A stretch of 64,000 bases of DNA, taken from Hofstenia miamia. Taxonomy: Eukaryota; Xenacoelomorpha; Acoela. The notes under the pieces are model-generated. The model saw only the letters and a list, made by a program, of their open reading frames with translations, had not been told where the DNA came from and made no database searches. A program made the translations under genes and the position numbers. The stretch spans positions 1,895,259-1,959,258 of the forward strand of contig SCFE01000037.1 of NCBI GenBank assembly GCA_004352715.1. Direction: 5' to 3'. Shown here in pieces: positions 44,730 to 54,179 of this stretch; the first letter of the stretch is position 1, and every line of letters begins with the position of its first letter.

Positions 44730-47700
44730 TTCACAGTCCAAAATGCATTGTCTCTAATCTACTCATTATTCACTGGCTTATAGCTAATGTCTTTTTCACT
44801 GTATTGTCTAGTTCTCATAGAAATGAGAATGGTTTTCCACACCATTCTTCTTCTAGCAGGCATACTACTATGCATCTGATTTCCCATCTAATGATATGAA
44901 TTCAGCTCATCAAATTAGTCATAATTCCATGTTGAGACCTCCTTCTAAATGTGCAAATGCTTGTAAATAGTATATTATTCACATGTAAAAAATATAAGCA
45001 CATGGTAGTTAAAAAATAGATCAATAAAAATTTTGAGAAAATTACAAACTAACAATTTATAAGTTAATATGTTGAAAAACATCATCTATAAAAATTGCTT
45101 AACCATGGTATAAACTCCACCATGACTTGAAAATTTAATGCATATTTAGTTAATAATACCATGCAAACTTCAAGTGTTAGATTGAAAATTGTGTAAAAGT
45201 ATGATGTTGAATAAGTATTACAAGTTAGTCCAAACATGAGAGTGGAAACATTAAATTTGAGGATCAAATTCATACCAATGTTTGCATGAGAAGATGTATT
45301 TTAAATCTCAGCCATTTAAAGATGCTAAGTCATCATTTATTGATTGGAAATAGAAAACTTAATAAGTGATTGGCAGATAAATTCACCCAAACATTGCTAC
45401 ACATTAATGAGTGTTGAATAAAGACCCAATTTTTAAAATGTATATTCACTAAAATTCAACAATAAGCATACCTATTTGAAGAAGCAGTGTGAAACTGAAG
45501 AACCAATTCCACATATGAGTGTAAAACATGGATAGATATTGACTTAGCTTTCATTATAATTCACCATAATAATCATGATTCAGATCTATCTCTAATGTCA
45601 TACAAAAGAAATAGCTTTTCTAAAAACAAAGCAATATCATTGATAAATGAGTCATTTAAATAGAACAAAAGAACTTTAAAATGCAATATTATTTCATTAA
45701 TTCTTTACTGAATATTTTTCCTGAATTTTTTACCTAATCCCTTGCCCCATTTACTTACTTGAGATGTATTGTTTAGTGATTATAAAATCTCAATGGAAAC
45801 TAGAAAATGTTGTTTGTCTACAAAATTATCTAGTGAATACATAAGTAGGCTATCTCAGCTAATGGTACAATCTACTTGGTCCAATATTTATAATAATTAA
45901 ACAAAGCTAGTATGATAATCATTTATTGAAAATATATCATGATTTATGCTGTTGAATAAATTACCAAAAATCTTCATAAAAATTGAACAATGTTTTTGTT
46001 TACTAGGGAATTTTTGTGTCTTCCCTTTTAAATTATCATCCATTATAAAAAAATTAAATAAGCTCCACATACATTATTCACAAGAATATTTTTGTGTTGT
46101 TTTCTTAAATTTATTTGTTTTTGAGGTGATGATAATAAACAAACCAGATAAATTCTTTTTTTGTTTTCCTGTCATTTTGCTCAAATTTATACACTTAATA
46201 TTCATGCAGAGTTCATTTCTTTGGATCAATTGATTGTGATGATAGTGGTTTTGAATATTTATTCACTAAATATATAATTCCATGCCTAAAATTTACCATG
46301 AACTTTCTTTTTTGCAATGAGTGCTGGGCATTCTAACAGGTTTTTACTATGTTAGGAAATTATTAGCATGTTAGTAGATATAACAATCCCTTTACATCAT
46401 GGTTCAAATATATCATACCTACCATTGTATTTGAATTAACCATTCAAGACTTTACGCATTTAATAATAGCATATTTGTCATTTTATGGTGAATGATTGAC
46501 ACACTAGAAAACCCCCATTATGTGCTATAAATTTAATTATAATTATGAAATGTAATTGTACACTTGATCACTAAGCTGTCTATCATGGAGAATTAATCCA
46601 CATCTCTCCTTTGTATAATGGTTTGATTATATCTCCATTTTTGATTACAAGTTGAATAACTATAATAAGCTAATATTTGCAGTATTTGTTACACATGTAC
46701 ATAAGATAGGAATTATAGAAACAAGCAAATGATATAACAATCATGGTTTAAAGGTGTTGAAAAAGCATATTTGATTTTTGATTTTCACTCTTCTACATGA
46801 AGGCAGTGTTTGATATACAAATATATCCATAGATGAATATGAGATTTTAAAGCATTGGAAAAGACATTAAATAATTTTGAAATTTCATTCATTGTATAAG
46901 TTGCATGGAAAAACAGAATTCTGCATTTCAAAGTATAAAAACAACTTACCACAGTAAACAAGAAACCTCTATGAAGACTGATTATTTCATTATAAAAACC
47001 TTGTTCTAGTTAAAATGATGGAATTTTCACCATTTCTGCCTGCTATTGAGCTTTGTTGAAATTATATGTATATTTATAAGATTGAGGTAAATTAAACATG
47101 GGATAGTTGTAAAATGATATTACACCTGCCAAAGTTTTGATGTAAAATACAAACATGGAAAAAATATATCTTACAAGGAATATACATTTAAACCTTCCAA
47201 ATAAAATTAAATGCTAAATTTTATATAAAATTATGTATTTTAAAAATACTTGTATTTTTTCATAAGGCAAATGCACCTCCACATTTTTAAAATATCAATC
47301 AATTTGCATTCAAACCAACTTTCTTAACAATACTTAGGAATTTTATGCAAATAGGCTAATTGTTAAGACATTTATTATACACTTATGCATATATGTGACT
47401 AAATATTTCTCCAAATATTATGAGACATCATAGACCTGGTTGGATTCAATACAATCCCTTATTAATATAGAGTTATAATGTCAGTACAATTATTCATTAA
47501 GGCTGCTAGATATATAGCAAATCTCCAACACATGCACATGTAAATTCTAAAATTGTTCATAGATTGATTATGTGATGTGCAAATAACTGCATCTGATAAC
47601 CATGCCTCCCTTATTATTCATGAATTAATTAAAGGTTTATGACTCATTAATTAGCACCTGTCAAACAATTCTAAACAAAGGTGATGAATGCCTTTTTTGA
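44730..47700. other. Interior of the 10-kb element; no gene recognised
   Basis: About 3 kb of AT-rich, CpG-free sequence. The longest plus-strand ORF (45946-46233) is Phe/Leu/Ile-rich without recognisable motifs. The only CpG of the core desert is at 46455. Confidence 0.5.
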
Positions 47701-48410
47701 TGTTAAAAAAATTTTTTTTGAGAAAATTGCAAAGCAATTTCTTTGTAAAACTTTTTGCTTTTGATTAATATTAAGTATTTATTACATAACTTGTGCAATG
47801 CATTTACAATTGTATATGTTTAGAAAAAAGCAGAGCATAGAATGGAAATGTGACTATTTTAACAATTGAAAGGGAAAATGGATGTGTGTGGCACTATGCC
47901 AGCTAGAAGAACAGTGAATCATCTGGAAAATGTATTCTAATTTCTATGGCAGCTACAATACAATGGGGGCAGAGAATGAAACCTGTATAATAAAGTTATG
48001 AAGCAGTGGAATATCAAATCATGACTAATCAACTCTCTGCTTTCAAGCTAGTTAAAAATCAAGGGGAACTGGGTTGATGATTTCAAATGCATCTCCACAC
48101 AGAATAATGAGGTACATCATATTTTATTTTCACCATCTAAATATACTGTTGTAAAATTTCCCTTTGCATTGCACACATTTTTGCTTTAAAAGAATTTATA
48201 TGCAGTATTGGTTTATGCATTTTTGTATTATTTCTCTTTCTATCATACACATGTAGATTTATGAGCCTCTACTATCTAACTACTCAGTTGATTATTTCAT
48301 ATCAGTGTGATTGTTTTTACAATAGCATTCACTACTATTAATTTTAGCAGACTGCTATGGAATCAATGAAATGGTTTCACCTCAATAATATTAGTGTGGT
48401 TAGCCCAAAC

Positions 48411-51400
48411 CAAGGCAATACTAAACACAGGCCAGGCAGCCAAACATAATCAAAAATTTAATAGGGCAAACAAAAGAAGCTATATGAGCAGAAATTTGCT
48501 ATGTTGTTTGTGTTATAGCCATCTATCAGATATATTGCATTGCAGAATTAAATATTGTACCATAAGCCTAATTAATTTTCAATACAATTTATCACTTGTG
48601 AGTCCATTTTTTTAAGTCTGTACTAACACTGTTATATGAAATTCATGTATAATGGGGCATAGTTGTTTAGTGGCCTGTTGCAAAACAGGGTACAACAAAA
48701 TAAGGACAAAATTAATGTTTATAGATCACCTGGAATTATAGAGGAAAGAAAGAAATGGATAAAAGCCTTACTGATCATTTTTCAAATGGAAAGGACCACT
48801 GTAAATATGAGCATGTGCCTTTTGCATTTTCCATTAAATGTGCCAATGAAAACAGCCAAGGGTATGTTTATTTAATAAGACAGTATAGTTTGTTAAATTA
48901 TTAATTAATTTACTTAAATTTATATTTTTTGCAAAGTATGTCTGAAATTCACATTATTATTTTCAAAGCTCAATATTTTATATTTTTAAATATTTCTTAA
49001 GATTCCTTGTTGCCATGAAAAATAATTTAAAATTCTAAAGGTTTTAATGGTGTTGACATCATTTCATCATTTTAATGCCTTGTTTTTCAAAATGTTTCTT
49101 AGGTGGTCACAAAATTCCTGCTGTTTGTCCAACACTTTTTCCAAATGTTAAAAAGTCAATAATTCCAACTACTCTTTCAATGGAAAGAATTAAAAAATGA
49201 CAAATGCTGAAGTGCAAAGTTTGAAGCCAGATGATTTGGTGGTGTTCAAAACATAGGATACTCTTAATACTTATATTTTTAAGGAACTGTTTTTTAATCA
49301 TTATCCACAGTTCAAGTGTCATATAATTTCTAATGACAAGTCATTTTCAATTCTTTCTCACTCTTGAAGTTTGCAAATTTCTTGAGGTGAAAACAGAGTA
49401 CTATATTATAAATGCCTATAAAGACATCAAAATTTTTCACTTTGATTTTTTGAACTGATTGAAAATCACTAAATGGAGCAAGTTTGATCAAGTGATAAAT
49501 GTTCTGTTAAAATCTGATTTGGATAAACAATATGAGGTTTTAATGCAACAAATTAATCTTATGAACTGTCCAAAGAATGGGAGAATTTACAATAGTGTTG
49601 ATATTGTTACCTCATTTTCACCATTCTCATTGTCAAGAGCTGGATATTCATTTTGTGTAATTACTTAAAATTACCATCTTTGTGGCTGTTGCAGGGCTTA
49701 ACAAGCACTTGCAGAAAATAGATGGTGCTCAATATCTTCCTATCAATTATCACATCTTTGTCTAAAGAAAATTGTGTTTATTTTATTGTATTTGACAAAA
49801 TATATGTAGAACCTAAGATTCAGTGTTACAGTGGTAGTTCATTTTGAGCTGCCAAGGATTGTCCTAGCAAACAGGCTTCAACTGTTCTTTGCTTCATGCT
49901 AAAATTTGTTTTTCATTCATTGAATATAGTTGTAAAGATTCTTCCCCTTAGTCATTTAAATAGCACTTTGTTAAGAGATGTTATTACTTCACTAACTATA
50001 GAAATCACAGAATACAGCTATGTTTTAGCCTGCATTTACAATATTCTCAGAACAAACCAGGCCTTTTACAAAGACATTAAAACATCTGAAGATATGGCTT
50101 GGCTTGGGCTTCATCCAATTAATGGTTCAGATTCTCCATTCTTTCTTCTTACTGATGTTGTACATCTAATCAAATCAATAAGAAATAATTGGCTGAACAA
50201 AAAACTAGAACATTAGAATGTTTAGATATATTTTCTGATGCTGAAATGCTTCCCATCTGTTCTGCAGTGTGGAAAGACCTTGAAAAACTTTACTATGAAG
50301 AAATTGGCAATTTGATTAAGAAATGGCACCTGACACCTTCCAGCAAATCACTGAAGTATATCAAACAACAAAAAGTTTATTTAGCACTCCAGGTTTTCTC
50401 ATTTGAAACCCATGCTGCATTGACTTCTTCAACCTATGGTGAAGAAACTGCTTTATTTATTAAGATAATTCACACTTGGTTTAACATTTTGAATGTTAAA
50501 TCACATGTATTTTCAATTAAATATCAAGATAGCACTCAAATGCCAATTTCTTCAGTTGAAGATATCAACTTTATTGTTTTTGCAAAAATTTGTAAAACTT
50601 TTTGATTTCATGAGCCCAATGTCTAACTGCTATAGATTCAAAGCACTCACAAAATATACATCCTCAGCATTATCTAGAACTACAAGAAGAATGTGTGAGC
50701 TAGCTCATCATTTGCTGACTACAGATTTACTGTATAGACACTCATATGTTTTGTTTGGACAATTCCAATCAGATTGCATTGAAAAGTGCATTGCACAATA
50801 CCATCAATCAGCTTCATCAAATTACTATTTGTCAGTACAAAACATTTTTGAAACACAAGCTTCTTTTTTTGGTAAATGAACTCCATTGTCTGCACAATGC
50901 CCTTGTCAGAAGAAGAAAGAAATTTATTTACAATTTAGATGATTTGTTATTTCTAAACTTTCACTTAATGTTCATCAAGCTCCCATTTATGTTAGTGGTT
51001 TTTTGTGTAAAAGCAATTCTGAACTGCAAGACTTGATAATAGACATTTCCTATAGCAATGAATTCATTAGGGTTCTTGATAGAGCTGGCCTTTGTTATCC
51101 ACTTGGAGATTTTTACATATTTGTTTTATTTGGATATTAGTTTTTATCAATTTTATGCATACATCACAATTTTGTAGAAAGAGAATGTTTCACAGCTTTG
51201 AAATAATTTGCCAACTACATTTTTCTCAGCTCACTATGAAAAAAACAATTTTGATTAAATATTTGAATATATTACTAAATAACTTTTGTAAGCTTTCATC
51301 CATTTTTTCTTCAAAAAATGTAAAAATATTAGTAAAATTTTAATACATTATACTTTGTTGTTTTAAAGCTTACATTTATATTGGAATTTTAGATCACTAT

Positions 51401-51598
51401 AAAATTGTTAGCCTATTTGTTTTAAATTTTTTTGGATTATATGAACTTATAAATTATTGCAAATTACTTATTCCAACAAAAAATTCAGCAACATACCATT
51501 AGTTTTTGCATAGATGAGAAGGGTGCTCTGAGAAATATCCTGCTCTATTAAATTTTTGAAATTGTTTAGCTGCCAGGCCTGTGTTTAGTATTGCCTTG
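48411..51598 (+). mobile_element. P-element-like transposon (3,188 bp) nested in the right arm
   Basis: Starts CAAGGCAATACTAAACACAG and ends with the inverse (TGTTTAGTATTGCCTTG). Similarity continues ~54 bp (GGC(A/T... )GGCAGC, CAAAAATTTAATAG). CA...TG termini and an 8-bp target (GCCCAAAC at 48403-48410, TTCCAAAC at 51599-51606; 6 of 8 identical) fit P elements. The left arm of the host element has the uninterrupted version (AGCCCAAATCAATTGATAC inverted at ~43208), showing the pre-insertion site. It carries a decayed THAP transposase. Confidence 0.88.
48652..51050 (+). pseudogene. P-element/THAP9-type transposase, decayed
   Basis: From ATG at 48652: MGHSCLVACCKTGYNK, then, after a shift, EERKKWIKAL and a C--HF block, which is a THAP zinc finger (C-x3-C ... 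W ... C-x2-H). GGHKIPAVCPTLFPNVKKS and SLKPDDLVVF follow, then SFSPFSLSRAGYSF, VYFIVFDKIYVEP (first catalytic-type Asp), SPFFLLTDVVHLIKSIRNNW (second Asp block), QQKVYLALQVFSFETHAAL and finally YVLFGQFQSDCIEKCIAQYH, ASSNYYLSVQNIFETQ. These are the ordered signatures of P-type transposases. At least six frameshifts or stops break it. No CpG at all. Confidence 0.88.
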
Positions 51599-52251
51599 TT
51601 CCAAACTGATTGATACTTTGCATGGTATAAAAGTATTTATCAAATTTGTAACTAATCAACTCACTGGGTCAAAGATATTTAAAAACAAGGTAATCTGGAA
51701 ATTTCAAATGCATCTACACACAACTAACATAGTATGTTGTTTGCTTACTTTTTCCATCTTTTGTTTTCACTGGCTATGTATATTATATTATTTGGCTTAT
51801 TTCATGGTTAACTGAGCATGTTTTTTTACATTTTGACTTTAAAATGAATTTATGGTATGGGATTTTATACATGTTGTTTTCATTATTTATTTTAAATGAC
51901 ATTTGTTTCTCAAAATTTGTAGTGACTTGTCTATTGAGTTATCAATTGTATATTTCATCAGTTTGCCCAAATCCTAAACTTTAACAGTAAAATCTTTGCC
52001 TGGAAATTATTATGCTTAATTTAATATTGTCAAAAACAATTCTTATCATCAATTATATCACTTTGCCCAAATCCTAGAAAACAAAAATAAAAACTTTGTT
52101 AAAAATATGGCTCAATTTAGTTTTGTCAAAAATATTTTGTCACTAGATGGCGTCCAATAGAATCAGTCTATTTACTCATGGCAAATAGCCATAGGTGTTA
52201 CGAGAACTTCAGGGGTCCCATTGGGATGTGCTTGGAACAGTCTTCACTACT

Positions 52252-52257
52252 ATTCAC
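52252..52257. repeat. Right 6-bp target duplication of the 10-kb element
   Basis: ATTCAC (GTGAAT on the minus strand), the partner of 42154-42159 with one substitution. Confidence 0.8.
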
Positions 52258-52970
52258 CACAGATAAGGAGATGAGGAGGAGGAGTAGGAAGTCCAAGTTG
52301 ATGATGGGTGATACACTGATTATGAATGTTCTCAAGCATGAATGAAAAATCAGCAAGGGGAATATGAAAAGGACTGTTGGAAGGAGGGTTGTCAACACTG
52401 AGAAGAGAAACAATGTGATCAATGAGAACAACAGAAAAACTGCAACAGAAATCAAAAGAAAAAGACTCAAAGGAGAGAGAGTGGATGTCAAGGTTAGGGT
52501 GACATGAGGCAATGAGAACACCACCATGACAACCATTAGAGTGATCCTTATGGGAAAAAACTTCAGGTGCAGAGTTAGAAAAAACAACACTGTCAGCAAC
52601 AGAAGGATCAAACCAGGTTTCAGTAATGAAAATGAAGTCAACAGAAGACTGCAAGAAGAAATTGTAAAAACTGTGATGATGGTTTAATGAGACAAAACTG
52701 CAAGCATTGGTGAGCAAAAAAGAAAAACCAGAGTTGCAATGAGGAGTAAGTTCCAAGCTAGGAGGTGCAGGTAGTCAATCATGATGAGAAGAATCATGAT
52801 GGCAGTGAAAAGTTCCCTCAGCATCTGAGAGACAATAGCATTGGATCAAGAGGCCTTCTGACCACACTTCAGGATCCATGAGAGCATGATGAGACCCTTG
52901 ATTACAGACAATATGGAAGGACGTGAATGGAGAATCCATTGTGGGGGAATGGGAAGGTTTGAAAATCTTC
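52258..52970 (-). pseudogene. LINE 'B', upstream part: endonuclease N-terminus
   Basis: The minus strand reads FSFLLTNACSFVSLNHHHSF, FIFITETWFDPSVADSVVFS (catalytic TETW block), HKDHSNGCHGGVLIASCHPN, then VVLIDHIVSLLSVDNPPSNS and finally PPPHLLICG, where the 10-kb element begins. The continuation (DFNLPNVCW) is at 42153. An N-terminal open stretch begins near 52940 (MDSPFTSFHIVCNQ). It is intact as a frame up to the insertion point, suggesting that the insertion hit an undamaged copy. Confidence 0.88.
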
Positions 52971-53029
52971 CTTAACTTTTTTTGAATTTTCAGACTGGTT
53001 TGTTTATAAGTATCAAGAATATGTATATT

Positions 53030-54130
53030 TCAATGCAACTAGAGACTTACACATCATTGTAATCCAATTTCTTGGCAATAAATCTTATATTTTTTAATTG
53101 ATTTGATATTAGTAGACATTTTTTGAATTCAATGAATTTAAATGATCTCTGAATTTTAGTTGAAATTTTTCTTTGTTTGCTCTTTCCTTAATTTATTCAT
53201 GTGCTCAAAGGCTGTTTTTTCAACACTTAGAGACATTATATTTTAATGTAAAAATCATGTATGAGATATAAATTGCATTGAGGCTCATTGATGTTTGTAG
53301 CATGGACTAATGTTTCATCTGCATAAAACTTACATTTATTTTTATATGATTTGCAATATCATGTACATAGATACTGAATAACAGTGGCCCCAGAACAGAA
53401 CCTTGTGGAACATCTTGTTCAATTTTTGAATTTTTCAAGTTGAAATCTATTATTTAGGTAATCAGAAATTAGTAACAATGAACTAGAATCAAAATTTAAG
53501 TATCTTTAAATTTTTTAATCAAAATTCCATGATCTATTGAATTGAATGCTTTTGCAAGACCTAAAGAGATAATGTAAACACTTTCATTTCTATCTATTAG
53601 TTGTCTCCAATCAAATTGATTTTAATTGAATAAGTAGTATTTTTTTAAAGTAACAATTAATCCAATCATGTAATAACATTTCAAAAATCATATTAACTAC
53701 AGTGAAAATTGATATAGGTCTGTAAATTAAAGTTGTTTGTGACTTTTTTGTAGATTGGGATAATGTTTGCAACTTTTAGTGATTCTTTTAAAAACCAAAT
53801 GGTTACTTACAAATTCTTTAGCTTTTCTATTATTTAAACAATTTTCAACTTTTAGAAATTCATGTAAGGAGATCTATCTAAAAACAAATGAATTTTCATT
53901 GAACTAGCTTTTCATGTTTCTTAAATTTGGACATGTAATTGTATTGCTTTCCATTAATTTGCCAAATTTTATGAAATCTTCAATAAATACATTTGATATT
54001 TCCAATTGATGAGATTTAGATTGAGACTTTGCTATTAACATTTAAATACACATCTATACATTCACAATAAATATTTAGTAATGAAAAGTACAGTTCAAAT
54101 CATATATACTCTTCTTTGAAAGGAAGACTT
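53030..54130 (-). pseudogene. CR1-like LINE RT fragment
   Basis: Minus-strand patches: YRPISIFTVVNMIFEMLLHD (RT fingers), YIISLGLAKAFNSIDHGILI (palm; usual DLSKAFDS is GLAKAFNS), EQDVPQGSVLGPLLFSIYVH, then the KCKFYADETLVHATN region where YADD is YADE. Several frames, many stops. It sits directly upstream of LINE B's 5' end and is a different copy. CpG-poor. Confidence 0.75.
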
Positions 54131-54179
54131 TGTTTGAGTTTTTTTTCTAATCAGCTTTTAAACTCTTGCTCAGGCTAGA

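Larger units (their letters stand above)
42160..52251. mobile_element. 10,092-bp element with long inverted repeats, AG/CT ends, 6-bp TSD (Polinton-like ends)
   Basis: Ends: AGTAGTGAAGACT (42160) and AGTCTTCACTACT (ending 52251). The inverted arms run at least 1.2 kb. Left 42160-43340 pairs with right 52251-51607, then 48402-48270 after skipping the inserted P-like element. Inner parts (about 43840-43990 with 47720-47870, and 44560-44740 with 48110-48250) are also inverted copies. The left arm has ~430 bp (about 42477-42900) missing from the right. A 6-bp target duplication and 5'-AG match recalled Polinton/Maverick termini, but I find no DNA polymerase B, integrase, protease or ATPase. Without the P insert it is ~6.9 kb. 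Best called a non-autonomous long-TIR element of unproven class. Confidence 0.8.

Noticed and set aside
45946-46233. 95-codon plus-strand ORF inside the long-TIR element
   Set aside because: Phe/Leu/Ile-rich with no motif; expected by chance in AT-rich DNA.
42160-52251. Treating the 10-kb element as one large autonomous P element
   Set aside because: The transposase and its own TIRs and 8-bp target map to an internal 3.2-kb unit, and the left arm shows the unoccupied site. These are two separate elements.
42160-52251. Firm call of a Polinton/Maverick
   Set aside because: Only the terminal features agree; no polymerase B, integrase, protease or packaging ATPase could be read in the interior.
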